From Streptomonospora mangrovi (GTDB lineage: Bacteria; Actinomycetota; Actinomycetes; Streptosporangiales; Streptosporangiaceae): a stretch of DNA of 64,000 nucleotides. The translations under genes were made by a program, and so were the position numbers. The stretch is from contig NZ_JAJAQC010000004.1 in the NCBI RefSeq assembly GCF_027604915.1, positions 207,016-271,015 of the forward strand, given 5' to 3'. The stretch's first letter is position 1. Every line of letters starts with the position of its first letter. Shown here piece after piece: positions 18,863 through 26,787 of the stretch. Under the pieces are notes generated by a model, which ran no database searches, was not told the origin of the DNA, and saw only the letters and a program-made list of their open reading frames with translations.

Positions 18863-19111
18863 ATGCCCCCGTCCACGCACCTCTTCGGCCACATCATGGC
18901 CCTGCTGCACGCGACCCCTGACGCGGTCATCGCCGTCGCCGCCGACGGCACCGCCCGGGTCTGCCCGCGCGGCGAGGTCGCCCTCGGCGAGCACGCCGTC
19001 TACTCCCGCGACCTCATGCTCTCCGAGGGCCTGGTGTTCACCCCGGCCGCCCTGGAGGAGGTCGCCGCCCGCATCACCGCCCAACTCGGCGAGTGGGACC
19101 TGGTGGCCTGA
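18863..19111 (+). CDS. small conserved-looking hypothetical protein
   Basis: 82 aa, not recognised. The start ATG has a strong GGAAAGGACCC upstream. The sequence is balanced and folded-looking, not low complexity: MPPSTHLFGHIMALLHATPDAVIAVAAD, an apparent small beta unit (ADGTARVCPRGEVALGEHAVYSRD), then an amphipathic helix ending AARITAQLGEWDLVA. One Cys, no membrane segment and no signal peptide. A cytosolic single-domain protein of unknown role is the most that can be said. The same SD-spacer-start arrangement (AAAGGACCC ATGCCC) recurs before the HAD gene at 34773. Confidence 0.6.
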   Translation: MPPSTHLFGHIMALLHATPDAVIAVAADGTARVCPRGEVALGEHAVYSRDLMLSEGLVFTPAALEEVAARITAQLGEWDLVA

Positions 19112-19238
19112 CCCCGCCCCCTCCCTCCTTTCCTCCCCGGCCCCCCGGGCGCGCGCCGGGCACCCGCCCCGATTGCCCCGCCTCTCACCGGGTAGGAGTC
19201 GGCGACGTCTGTGCCCCGAGCGCGAGGAGAACGCCGAA

Positions 19239-19799
19239 ATGTCCCCACTGCTGGACCTGCACGGCCAGGCCGTCTCCGAGTTCGACCAGCGCGTGCGCGC
19301 CATCCAGGCCACCCAGTGGGCCGACCCCACGCCCTGCACCGACTGGGACGTCCACGACCTGGTCAACCACATCACCGGCGAGCAACTGTGGGTGCCCTAC
19401 CTGCTGGCCGGCGGCGACACCGCCGGCGCCGGCGACCGGTTCGAGGGCGACATGCTGGGCGACGAGCCCGTGGCCACCTGGGAGGTCGCCTCACGGGAGG
19501 CGCGCGCCAACTGGCTCCAGCCCGGCACCCTGGACCGCACCGTCCACCTGTCCTTCGGCGACGTGCCCGGCGAGGTCTACCTGTGGCAGATGACCTTCGA
19601 CCTCACCGTGCACGCCTGGGACCTGGCCCGCGCGATCGGCGCCGAGGAGAAGCTCGACCCCGGCCTGGTCGAGGCCGTCCTGGACTGGACCCGCCGCCAG
19701 GACTTCGGCGCGACCTCGATGTTCGCCGCCCCCGTGCCGGTCGGCGAGGACGCCGACGCCCAGACCCGCCTGCTGGCCCTGACCGGCCGCCGCGCCTGA
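19239..19799 (+). CDS. TIGR03086-family metal-binding protein (DinB/MDMPI-like)
   Basis: 186 aa. TIGR03086 hallmarks are visible: WADPTPCTDWDVHDLVNHITGEQLW near residue 28 with a conserved His, and a second metal His in TFDLTVHAWDLARAIG near 124. The fold is that of mycothiol-dependent maleylpyruvate isomerase and DinB proteins, a four-helix bundle binding a divalent metal through three histidines. Its substrate is unknown; many relatives probably use mycothiol. ATG 19239 is preceded by GAGGAG at a longish distance, and the conserved region starts at once. It appears monocistronic. Confidence 0.8.
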   Translation: MSPLLDLHGQAVSEFDQRVRAIQATQWADPTPCTDWDVHDLVNHITGEQLWVPYLLAGGDTAGAGDRFEGDMLGDEPVATWEVASREARANWLQPGTLDRTVHLSFGDVPGEVYLWQMTFDLTVHAWDLARAIGAEEKLDPGLVEAVLDWTRRQDFGATSMFAAPVPVGEDADAQTRLLALTGRRA

Positions 19800-20092
19800 C
19801 CCGTCCCCGCGCCCTGGCTCCGGGTGCGGCCACGGGGCACCGGGGTGAGGCGAGGCCCTTGATGACCGCCCGGCGGGGCGATGGCCAAGCTCCCGACGAG
19901 GCACCGAGGGCAGCGGAGGGGTCGGGGTGCGGCCATCGGCCCTTGGGGCGGATGGCCGAGGTAGTGACGGGGTGGCAACGGCGGTGGGCTGCCCGGTGAC
20001 CGCCCGCTCGGACCACCGGTTCGCCGTCGCCGCCCCGTTGCTCACGCCACCGCCGCCGCCCACCGCCGCCGTGAAAGCCGGGTGTGCCGGGG
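19800..20092. other. intergenic with short degenerate repeat
   Basis: No credible gene. A 30-bp segment at 19881-19910 (starting ATGGCCAAGCTCCC) resembles the segment at 30363-30391 (starting GTGGCCAAGGATCC); both would encode Met/Val-Ala-Lys-x-Pro-Thr-x-His-Arg. It may be a relic of a common coding sequence or coincidence. Confidence 0.3.
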
Positions 20093-20098
20093 TAGGCT
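20093..20098 (+). promoter_or_regulatory. -10 hexamer of leaderless GNAT gene
   Basis: TAGGCT ends seven bases before the ATG at 20106; no Shine-Dalgarno sequence lies between them. Confidence 0.5.
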
Positions 20099-20105
20099 GC
20101 GCGGC

Positions 20106-20717
20106 ATGGGTGACCGTGACTCCTCCCGGCCTGCCGCGGCAGAGGTCCGGCTGCGCACCGCACGCCTCATCCTGCGGCCCTGGCGACCCGAGGACCGCGA
20201 GCCCTTCGCCCGCCTCAACGCCGACCCCCGGGTGATGGAGCACTTCCCCGCGCCCCTCACCCGCGCCCAGTCCGACGCGCTGGCCGATCGCATCGAGGCG
20301 CGCATGGCCGCCGAAGGGTTCGGGCTGTGGGCGGTGGAGGTCGCCGCCACCGGCGCCTTCATCGGCTTCACCGGCCTGTCCCGCCCCGCCTTCACCGCCC
20401 ACTTCACCCCGGCCGTGGAGGTCGGCTGGCGCCTGGCCCACCACGCCTGGGGCCAGGGCTGTGCCACCGAGGCCGCGACCGCCGCCGTGCACCACGGCTT
20501 CACCCGCGCCGGGCTCGGTGAGATCGTGTCCTTCACCGCCGTGGACAACCTCCGCTCCCAGGCCGTCATGCGCCGCCTGGGCATGACCCGCGACCCCGCC
20601 GACGACTTCGACCACCCCGACCTGCCCCCCGGCCACCGCCTGCGGCGCCACGTCCTGTACCGGCTGCGCCCCCACCAGGCGCCCCCGTTGGCTGCCGCCA
20701 CCGCCCAGGGCGGCTAG
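20106..20717 (+). CDS. GNAT acetyltransferase, RimJ/RimL type
   Basis: 203 aa GNAT-fold N-acetyltransferase. The start of the fold (LRTARLILRPWRPEDREPFARLNADP) is characteristic of RimJ/RimL relatives. The acetyl-CoA region is seen as VEVGWRLAHHAWGQGCATEAATAAVHHGF (residues about 103-131), and the C-terminal AVDNLRSQAVMRRLGMTRD is also typical. The substrate could be a protein N-terminus, an antibiotic amine or a small molecule; no residue distinguishes these. The start is set by a TAGGCT hexamer seven bases upstream, giving a leaderless mRNA. The next GNAT gene follows after 11 bases with its own hexamer. Confidence 0.85.
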   Translation: MGDRDSSRPAAAEVRLRTARLILRPWRPEDREPFARLNADPRVMEHFPAPLTRAQSDALADRIEARMAAEGFGLWAVEVAATGAFIGFTGLSRPAFTAHFTPAVEVGWRLAHHAWGQGCATEAATAAVHHGFTRAGLGEIVSFTAVDNLRSQAVMRRLGMTRDPADDFDHPDLPPGHRLRRHVLYRLRPHQAPPLAAATAQGG

Positions 20718-20720
20718 GCT
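20715..20720 (+). promoter_or_regulatory. -10 hexamer of leaderless second GNAT gene
   Basis: TAGGCT overlaps the stop codon of the preceding GNAT gene and ends eight bases before the GTG at 20729. The arrangement mirrors that at 20093. Confidence 0.45.
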
Positions 20721-20728
20721 CACCAGTC

Positions 20729-21271
20729 GTGCGAATCGAGATCCGGCAGACACCCTGGGACGACGCCGCCGGGGCGCGCCTGCGGGCCGACCAGGAGCGC
20801 GAGACCCTGGAGCGCTACGGCGCCGACCTGGAGGCCGGGGCCAAGCCCTCCTCCGACAGCGTCGCGCTGTTCCTCACCGCCCACCACGCCGACACCGGCG
20901 AGGCCATCGGCTGCGGCGCCCTGCGCCGCATCGACGACACCGCCTTTGAGATCAAGCGCATGTACGTGGTCCCCCAGTGGCGCGGCCGCCGCATCGGCGG
21001 GCTGCTGCTGCACGCCCTGGAGGAGGCCGGGCGCGAGCGCGGCGCCACGGTCGTCCGCCTGGAGACCGGCCCCCTCCAGCCCGAGGCCATCCGCCTCTAC
21101 GAGCGCTGCGGCTACCGCGAGATCCCCCAGTTCGGCCCCTACGTCGGCGCCCCGGCCAGCGTGTGCTTCGAGCGCCGCCTGACCGCCCCGGCCGGCACCG
21201 CACCCCAGGGCGACACCCCGGTGGGCTCCGCCCGCGCCGACACGGCACCGGCCGGTAGCGCCCCCGCCTGA
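20729..21271 (+). CDS. GNAT acetyltransferase
   Basis: 180 aa. A GNAT domain spans residues 1-150: IGCGALRRIDDTAFEIKRMYVVPQWRGRRIGGLLLHALEEAGRERGA includes the pyrophosphate-binding R/Q-x-x-G-x-G/A-type loop (QWRGRRIGG), and LYERCGYREIPQFGPY is the typical closing strand. A Pro/Ala/Gly tail of 30 residues follows. The substrate is unknown. GTG 20729 is supported by the hexamer at 20715-20720 and by the conserved start of the fold. Confidence 0.83.
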   Translation: MRIEIRQTPWDDAAGARLRADQERETLERYGADLEAGAKPSSDSVALFLTAHHADTGEAIGCGALRRIDDTAFEIKRMYVVPQWRGRRIGGLLLHALEEAGRERGATVVRLETGPLQPEAIRLYERCGYREIPQFGPYVGAPASVCFERRLTAPAGTAPQGDTPVGSARADTAPAGSAPA

Positions 21272-21364
21272 CACCCGCGCCCCGCCCCGGCGAACCCCAA
21301 GCCCGAGGCCCGAAGCCCCGAGCCTCCGAGTCCCCCGAGCCCCCGGCGACCAAGGAGCCCGCGC

Positions 21365-21985
21365 GTGCACAACCTGGTGTGGTACGCCAGCTACGGCGCC
21401 AACATGTCCCGCGACCGCTTCGACTGCTACCTGGCCGGGGGCGTCCCGCCGGGCGGCAGCCGCGCCAACCCCGGCTGCAGCGACACCCGCCCCCCGCGCG
21501 ACGTGCGGCGCGTCTGGCTGCCCGGCGGCATCTACTTCGCCCTGGCCTCGCCCATGTGGGGCGGCGGGCTGGCGATGCTGGACCCCGGCCTGCCCGGAGC
21601 CGCGCCCGCCCGGGCCTACCTGGTCACCGCCGGGCAGTTCGCCGACATCGCCGCCCAGGAGATGTACCGCGACCCGGGCGACCCGCCCGACCTGCGCGCC
21701 CTGGCCCCCGGGGAGCGGCTGCGGCTGGGGCCGGGCCGCTACGAGACCCTGCTGCGGCTGGGCGACATCGAGGGCCGCCCCGCCTTCACCTTCACCGCCC
21801 ACTGGTCCCAGGCCGACGTGGCGCCCGCCGCGCCCGCGGCCGCCTACCTGGCGGTGATCGGCGCGGGCCTGCTCGCCGCCCACGGGTGGAGCCCCGCGCG
21901 GGCGGGCGCCTACCTGGCCGGGCGCCCCGGCGCCGCGGAGGCCTGGGCGGGCGCCCGGGTGGCCGCGCTGCTGGGCGCGCGCTGA
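21365..21985 (+). CDS. gamma-glutamylcyclotransferase-like fold protein
   Basis: 206 aa. The opening HNLVWYASYGANMSRDRF is the Tyr-Gly-Ser/Ala-Asn motif of the GGCT-like fold, which binds a gamma-glutamyl amine or similar small amide. The usual catalytic Glu of true GGCTs cannot be placed with confidence. The C-terminal part (TFTAHWSQADVAPAAPAAAYLAVIGAGLLAAHGWSP) is helical. Some relatives carry the misleading label 'histone deacetylase'. GTG 21365 has AAGGAG about nine bases upstream. It stands alone and is followed by a strong hairpin. Confidence 0.65.
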   Translation: MHNLVWYASYGANMSRDRFDCYLAGGVPPGGSRANPGCSDTRPPRDVRRVWLPGGIYFALASPMWGGGLAMLDPGLPGAAPARAYLVTAGQFADIAAQEMYRDPGDPPDLRALAPGERLRLGPGRYETLLRLGDIEGRPAFTFTAHWSQADVAPAAPAAAYLAVIGAGLLAAHGWSPARAGAYLAGRPGAAEAWAGARVAALLGAR

Positions 21986-21986
21986 G

Positions 21987-22040
21987 GGCGCGGCCCCCGC
22001 ACCGACCGCCGCCGGGGGGGGGCGGTGGGGGGGCCGCGCC
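21987..22040. terminator. bidirectional terminator hairpin
   Basis: GGCGCGGCCCCC at the left pairs with GGGGGGCCGCGCC at the right, with an inner ACCG/CGGT pairing. It lies between convergent genes ending at 21985 and 22044. Confidence 0.7.
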
Positions 22041-22043
22041 GCG

Positions 22044-22337
22044 TCAGACGGGGTCGACCTTGAACGGGTCGTGCTCGGCGAGCAGCTTGTCCAGGCGGGC
22101 CTGCTCGACCCGGCTGGAGACGGTGGTCTCCTCGTGGCGGTCGCGCACGCACTTGGCGAGGGTGAACGCCGAGGTGACCACGTAGAGGACGCCCAGGGCC
22201 AGGAACGCGCGCATCCAGGCGTCCACGGGCAGGAACACGATGCCCGCCGACACCGCGATCCCCGAGATCCCGAAGGACAGCGCCGACTGGAGGAAGAAGG
22301 CCGAGGTGGTGGCGGGCCGGACCGGTGTGGTGCTCAT
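22044..22337 (-). CDS. YiaA/YiaB two-helix membrane protein
   Basis: 97 aa with two predicted transmembrane helices (residues about 13-35 and 42-64) in the pattern SAFFLQSALSFGISGIAVSAG and WMRAFLALGVLYVVTSAFTLAKCVRDRHE, matching the YiaAB two-helix domain. A charged C-terminal tail follows. Function is unknown; an inner-membrane role is expected. ATG 22337 is preferred over an upstream frame start at 22388 because the conserved region begins there. Upstream lies a perfect 14-bp palindrome (22373-22386), suggesting regulated transcription. Confidence 0.75.
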   Translation of the reverse strand: MSTTPVRPATTSAFFLQSALSFGISGIAVSAGIVFLPVDAWMRAFLALGVLYVVTSAFTLAKCVRDRHEETTVSSRVEQARLDKLLAEHDPFKVDPV

Positions 22338-22372
22338 GGCACCATGCTGGTCCGCGCCCGGCCCGCGCACCC

Positions 22373-22399
22373 GAGTACGCGTACTCAAATTCCGTACTC
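22373..22399. promoter_or_regulatory. GAGTACGCGTACTC palindrome plus third half-site
   Basis: A perfect 14-bp palindrome occupies 22373-22386, and another GTACTC half-site lies at 22394-22399, thirteen bases from the corresponding half. The element is 36 bases upstream of the YiaA/B-like gene start and in the gap facing the acyltransferase 3' end. This looks like a cooperative operator; the binding protein is unknown. Confidence 0.5.
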
Positions 22400-22470
22400 A
22401 CACCCCGCCCCGCACGGGCGGTGCGGGTGGGTGCGCCCCGACCCGCACCGCGCGGGCCGGGGCGCACCCC

Positions 22471-24546
22471 TCACACCCGCAGGACCTCGCCGGCGGCCTC
22501 GGCCAGGGAGTGCGCCAGCAGCCGGGAGTAGGTGGCGGTCAGGTGGTGGCTGTCGCGGTAGACCAGCACGTTGCCGATCACCGGCGGGCAGGTGCCGCCC
22601 ACGCAGAACTCGTCGGTGAGGTCGACCAGGGTGACGTCGGCGTCGGTCTCCTCGGCGGCGATCACCTGGGGGTCGTCCTCGGCGAACGCCTCGGCCTGGG
22701 TGTTGGCGCACTCCCCGGGCGCGCGGGTGTGGCGCGCCACGCACTCGGGCAGGCGGGGCCGCGACTTGGGGGTGTCGCGGATGACCACCAGTTCGCTGCC
22801 GGCCTCCTCCAGCGGCTCCCACAGGCTCGCCATGCCCGCCGCGATCTCGGCGCGGTCCTGGCTCTTGGACTCCGCGCCCGAGAGGTCGGCCATCGTGCTG
22901 GAGCTGGTGAACACCAGGTCGGGGCGCAGCTCGCCGGTCAGCTCCCGCACCACGGCGTCGTTGTACTCCACGCACTCGGTGTAGTCGCGGTTCTTGTCCG
23001 ACAGCCACAGGGTGGCCGAGGTGAACCCGCAGGAGGACTTGGTGAAGGTGTGCACCCGCCACCCGCGCTCGTGGGCCAGGCGCTGGAGCGCCGGCACCCA
23101 GTGCGCGGCGTGGGAGTCGCCCACCACCGCCACCGTGGTGTCGGCGTCCTCGGGGCCGTAGACGCAGGGGTTCAGCGCGACCTCGGGCACCGACGCCTGG
23201 CAGCCGTCGCCGTAGACCGAGGGCAGGTCGTCGGCCGCGGTCACCGGCGAGGGGTAGGTGGGCTCCTCGGGCGAGCCCTCGGGTTCGGAGGTGGCCAGCG
23301 CCGAGGGCCCCACGTGCACCACCGGGTCGAACCGCACACTGCGCAGCCCCTCGAACCGGGCGTACTGGCCGGCCGCGATCAGCCCCACGGCCAGCGCCGA
23401 GACCACCGCGAACACCGCCGCCGAACGCCCGGTGCGCAGCAGCCCGAACCGGCGCACCGGATCCTCCACGGCGACCTTGGTGGCCCAGGCCAGCAGGAAG
23501 GAGGCCACCACCACCAGGGCGCCGTAGAGCGGGGTGAGGGTGTCGGCGTCGGTCATGCTGATGGTGAACACGATCAGCGGCCAGTGCCACAGGTACAGGG
23601 CATAGGAGATGTCGCCCACGAACCGGGCCGGCGCGGTGGACAGCAGCTCATAGGAGGAGAACCGCCCGTTGTGCCCGGCGGCGATCACCGCGGCCGCCCC
23701 CAGCACCGGCAGCGCCGCCGCCCACCCCGGAAACGCGGTCTCGTCGCTGTAGTACCAGGCGGCGGCGCCGATGGCCGCCAGGCCCGCCCAGCCCAGGACC
23801 CACCGCAGCGCCGCGGGGACCTCGCGGCGGCTGAGCACCACCGCCAGCACACCGCCCACCGCCAGCTCCCACATGCGGGTCTGGGGCAGGAAGTACGCCT
23901 GCTGAGGGCTGTCGGGGGTCAGCACCACCGAGTAGGCGACGGAGGCCGCCAGCACCGCGGCCGCGCCCCCCAGCACCCACCACGTGCTGCGCCGCCGGCG
24001 CGGCAGGGCCGCCCAGCCCACGAACAGCAGCGGCCACACCAGGTAGAACTGCTCCTCCACCGCCAGCGACCAGAAGTGCTGCACCGGGCTGGCCGCGGTC
24101 TCGGCCGCCAGGTAGTCCACCGCCTGGTCGGCCAGGAACAGGTTCTCCACGTAGAAGGCGCTCGCCGCCAACTGCATCGCGGTGTCCAGCAGCCGCGGCG
24201 AGGGCAGCAGCACGAACGACAGCGCGCCGGTGACGGCCAGCACCAGCCCGGCCGCCGGGAGGATGCGCCGGATCCGGCGCACGTAGAACCCGGCCAGGGA
24301 CACCCGGCCGGTCTCGCGCGCCTCGCGCAGCAGCAGGGTGGTGATCAGGAAGCCGGAGATCACGAAGAACACGTCGACGCCGACGTAGCCGCCGGGCAGC
24401 AGGTCGTGGTCGACGTGGTAGATCAGCACCAGCAGCACCGCCACCGCGCGCAGCCCCTGCACCTCGGGCAGGAACCGGCGCGCGGCCGCGGGAGCCGCCG
24501 ACGGGGACGGGGGACGGTGGAGTGCGGAACGGGTGTCTATGGTCAC
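22471..24546 (-). CDS. OafA/YrhL-type acyltransferase with SGNH domain
   Basis: About 691 aa. The N-terminal acyltransferase-3 domain (residues 20-365, about ten membrane helices) contains FLPEVQGLRAVAVLLVLIYHV (with the catalytic-region His), DVFFVISGFLITTLLL and QHFWSLAVEEQFYLVWPLL. An extra helix near 405 leads to an extracytoplasmic SGNH esterase-like domain (about 480-690) with VAVVGDSHAAHWVP (Ser) and YRDSHHLTATYS (Asp, His). Such fusions O-acetylate cell-wall glycans, exopolysaccharides or lipids; the substrate here is unknown. GTG 24546 is a tentative start; GTG 24591 is an alternative, and longer frames add sequence with no domain. No polysaccharide cluster adjoins. Confidence 0.87.
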   Translation of the reverse strand: MTIDTRSALHRPPSPSAAPAAARRFLPEVQGLRAVAVLLVLIYHVDHDLLPGGYVGVDVFFVISGFLITTLLLREARETGRVSLAGFYVRRIRRILPAAGLVLAVTGALSFVLLPSPRLLDTAMQLAASAFYVENLFLADQAVDYLAAETAASPVQHFWSLAVEEQFYLVWPLLFVGWAALPRRRRSTWWVLGGAAAVLAASVAYSVVLTPDSPQQAYFLPQTRMWELAVGGVLAVVLSRREVPAALRWVLGWAGLAAIGAAAWYYSDETAFPGWAAALPVLGAAAVIAAGHNGRFSSYELLSTAPARFVGDISYALYLWHWPLIVFTISMTDADTLTPLYGALVVVASFLLAWATKVAVEDPVRRFGLLRTGRSAAVFAVVSALAVGLIAAGQYARFEGLRSVRFDPVVHVGPSALATSEPEGSPEEPTYPSPVTAADDLPSVYGDGCQASVPEVALNPCVYGPEDADTTVAVVGDSHAAHWVPALQRLAHERGWRVHTFTKSSCGFTSATLWLSDKNRDYTECVEYNDAVVRELTGELRPDLVFTSSSTMADLSGAESKSQDRAEIAAGMASLWEPLEEAGSELVVIRDTPKSRPRLPECVARHTRAPGECANTQAEAFAEDDPQVIAAEETDADVTLVDLTDEFCVGGTCPPVIGNVLVYRDSHHLTATYSRLLAHSLAEAAGEVLRV

Positions 24547-24824
24547 GGGCGCATTTCCGTACGGGGCCACGGGGTCACCGAGGGTCACAGGTTCACCGGA
24601 TGCGAAACCGCCCGGTGCGACGCGGCGGCGACACACCCGACGATCCCACCATGGTGGCGTGATCTCCTCGTTACAAACAAGTCGTTGCACCGAAATTCCT
24701 GTGAATTCTCTCAGGGAGGCCCGCAAAGCGCATCCCCCGCGCACATTCGGAGCCCGACGCGCCGCCCCGCCGCCCGAAATTCTCGCGATATGAGATGCCA
24801 ATACCAATCAATGAGACAACACGG

Positions 24825-24830
24825 TAGGTT
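24825..24830 (+). promoter_or_regulatory. -10 hexamer of leaderless methyltransferase gene
   Basis: TAGGTT ends six bases before the ATG at 24837, without a Shine-Dalgarno sequence. The preceding 24660-24820 is AT-richer than its surroundings and presumably also carries the promoter of the divergent acyltransferase gene. Confidence 0.5.
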
Positions 24831-24836
24831 GCCCCC

Positions 24837-25595
24837 ATGGCAGCACACCAGTGGAACCCCCACCTCTACGACACCCGCCACGCCTTCGTCGCCGCCTACG
24901 GCACCGACCTCATCACCGACCTGGACCCCCGCCCCGGCGAACGCGTCCTGGACGCCGGCTGCGGCACCGGCGACCTCACCGACGCCCTGCGCGCCACCGG
25001 CGCCCACGTCGTCGGCGTCGACGCCAGCCCCGACATGGTCCAGCGCGCCCGCGACCGCTTCCCCGACCTCGACCTGCGCGTGGCCGACCTGCGCACCCTC
25101 CACCTCGCCGACGCCGACTTCGACGCCGTCTTCAGCAACGCCACCCTCCACTGGATCCCCGAGGCCCCGGCCGCCGCCACCGCCCTGGCCGCCGCCCTGC
25201 GACCCGGCGGGCGCCTGGCCGCCGAGTTCGGCGGCCAGGGCAACGTCGCCGCCATCGACACCGCCGCCCGCGCCCTGCGCGCCGAACAGAACCTGCCGCC
25301 CGCCGCCCAGCCCTGGTACTTCCCCGACATCGCCGAGTACTCCGCCGTCCTGGCCGCCGCCGGCCTCACCGTCACCGGCGCCTGGCTGTTCGACCGCCCC
25401 ACCCGCCTGGAAGGCGACGACGGCCTCGCCGCCTGGGTGCGCATGTTCGGCTCCCACCTCATCGACGGCGTCCCCCACCCCGACGCCTTCCTGGCCCACC
25501 TCGCCGACCGCCTGCGCCCCCGCCTCCACCACAGCGGCTCCTGGTGGGCCGACTACCGCCGCCTGCGCGTCACCGCCGCCAAACCCGCCGCCTGA
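24837..25595 (+). CDS. SAM-dependent methyltransferase, trans-aconitate type
   Basis: 252 aa class I methyltransferase. Motif I is RVLDAGCGTGDLT near residue 36. VVGVDASPDMVQRAR near 58 ends strand 2, DFDAVFSNATLHWIPEA near 97 is motif IV, and LRPGGRLAAEFGGQGN near 121 is the post-motif. The combination of SNATLHW with GGxGN is typical of trans-aconitate 2-methyltransferase relatives that methylate small carboxylic acids; the substrate is not proven. It is probably leaderless (TAGGTT six bases upstream). Third codon positions are almost all C, continuing through 29.6 kb. Confidence 0.85.
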   Translation: MAAHQWNPHLYDTRHAFVAAYGTDLITDLDPRPGERVLDAGCGTGDLTDALRATGAHVVGVDASPDMVQRARDRFPDLDLRVADLRTLHLADADFDAVFSNATLHWIPEAPAAATALAAALRPGGRLAAEFGGQGNVAAIDTAARALRAEQNLPPAAQPWYFPDIAEYSAVLAAAGLTVTGAWLFDRPTRLEGDDGLAAWVRMFGSHLIDGVPHPDAFLAHLADRLRPRLHHSGSWWADYRRLRVTAAKPAA

Positions 25596-25689
25596 CCCCC
25601 GCGTGTCAAGGGCGCACCGGCCCCACCTTCCGGCCACCGCCGGACACCCGCCCCCGCCCAAAACCCGCCCCGCCCACCCGCACCGGCCC

Positions 25690-25695
25690 TAGGGT
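25690..25695 (+). promoter_or_regulatory. -10 hexamer of leaderless arginase-like gene
   Basis: TAGGGT ends seven bases before the ATG at 25703. Confidence 0.45.
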
Positions 25696-25702
25696 GGGGT
25701 CC

Positions 25703-26536
25703 ATGGTGTGGCAGCGCGACGTCGATCTGGTCATCCCTCTCTGGCAAGGCGCCGACGACCTCCGCGTCGCCGCCGGCGCCGCCGAACTCGCCCGCCTGGT
25801 CCCCACCAGCACCGGCCGCCTCCACGTCGCCGTCCCCGACGCCCCCCGCCACACCCGCGAGGGCATCCGCAACCTCGACTCCGTCGCCGACACCCTCCAC
25901 CGCACCCGCGACCGCCTCGCCCACCGCGACCCCCACCGCGTCCTCACCCTCGGCGGCGACTGCGCCTGCGACATCCCCGCCGTCCAGCACCTCGCCGCCC
26001 GCCACCCCGGCCTCACCCTCTACTGGGTCGACGCCCACGCCGACCTCAACACCCCCCGCACCTCCCCCAGCGGCACCGCCCACGGCATGGGCCTGCGCGC
26101 CCTGCTCGGCGAGGGCCACCCCGACATGACCGGCGCCCCCGCCCGCCCCGCCCTCACCCCCGCCCAGGTCGTCCTCGTGGGCACCCGCGACCTCGACCCG
26201 CCCGAACGCGACCACATCACCGCCCACCGCATCGCCCACCACCACCCCGGCGACCTCGCCCGCCACCCCCACGCCCCCACCGCCGGCCGCCCCGCCGGCT
26301 CACCCGCCTACATCCACCTCGACCTCGACGTCTGCGACCCCGCCGACCTGCCCGCCGTCGGCGTCCCCGCCCCCGGCGGCCCCCGCCCCCACCACGTCGC
26401 CCAGACCCTGGCCGCCATCACCGCCCACCACGACGTCGTGGGCGTGGCCGTCTGCGAGTACGCCCCCGTCCTCGAACACGACCAGCGCCACGTCACCGCC
26501 CTGCTCGCCGCCCTGGACCTCACCGCCCCCGCCTGA
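25703..26536 (+). CDS. arginase/agmatinase-superfamily protein
   Basis: 277 aa ureohydrolase fold. Metal-binding motifs in order: LTLGGDCACDIPA near residue 80 (Cys where arginases normally have the His of GGDHS), YWVDAHADLNTP near 110 (intact DAHxD), and YIHLDLDVCDPADLP near 205 (intact DxDxxDP-type). Substitution of the first Mn ligand by Cys is seen in some actinobacterial members annotated 'arginase family', so the metal or substrate may differ from true arginase. SGTAHGMGLRALLGEGHP forms the substrate-loop region. No arginine catabolism gene is nearby. It is probably leaderless; the start is set by the hexamer and the start of the fold. Confidence 0.8.
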   Translation: MVWQRDVDLVIPLWQGADDLRVAAGAAELARLVPTSTGRLHVAVPDAPRHTREGIRNLDSVADTLHRTRDRLAHRDPHRVLTLGGDCACDIPAVQHLAARHPGLTLYWVDAHADLNTPRTSPSGTAHGMGLRALLGEGHPDMTGAPARPALTPAQVVLVGTRDLDPPERDHITAHRIAHHHPGDLARHPHAPTAGRPAGSPAYIHLDLDVCDPADLPAVGVPAPGGPRPHHVAQTLAAITAHHDVVGVAVCEYAPVLEHDQRHVTALLAALDLTAPA

Positions 26537-26562
26537 GCCCCGCACCCCGCCCGATCAGCCCC

Positions 26563-26568
26563 TATGCT
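26563..26568 (+). promoter_or_regulatory. -10 hexamer before CxxC mini-protein
   Basis: TATGCT ends six bases before the ATG at 26575. The intervening GCGGGG could act as a weak ribosome binding site instead. Confidence 0.4.
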
Positions 26569-26574
26569 GCGGGG

Positions 26575-26778
26575 ATGGACCTGATGATCGTGTGCCAAGC
26601 CTGCCAGGGCAGCGGCCTGCGGGTCACCGTCGTCGGCTACGGCGGCAGCGACCTCACCGGCGAGATGGTCGTGCCCCGCCGCTGCCGCGAATGCGACGGC
26701 GCGGGCCGCGTCCGCACCAGCGGCTGGACCAGCCGCCCCGACCCCGCCGACGACCCCCCGCCCCCCGACACCCCCTGA
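26575..26778 (+). CDS. 67-aa DnaJ-like CxxCxGxG zinc-ribbon protein
   Basis: 67 aa. Two CxxCxGxG repeats are visible: CQACQGSGL near residue 7 and CRECDGAGRV near 38. This corresponds to a single zinc site of the DnaJ cysteine-rich domain. A Pro/Asp-rich tail follows. Stand-alone mini-proteins of this type are widespread in actinomycetes without a known role; binding of Zn(II) is expected. It ends nine bases from the stop of the convergent acyltransferase gene. Confidence 0.72.
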   Translation: MDLMIVCQACQGSGLRVTVVGYGGSDLTGEMVVPRRCRECDGAGRVRTSGWTSRPDPADDPPPPDTP

Positions 26779-26787
26779 CCCTGGGGC

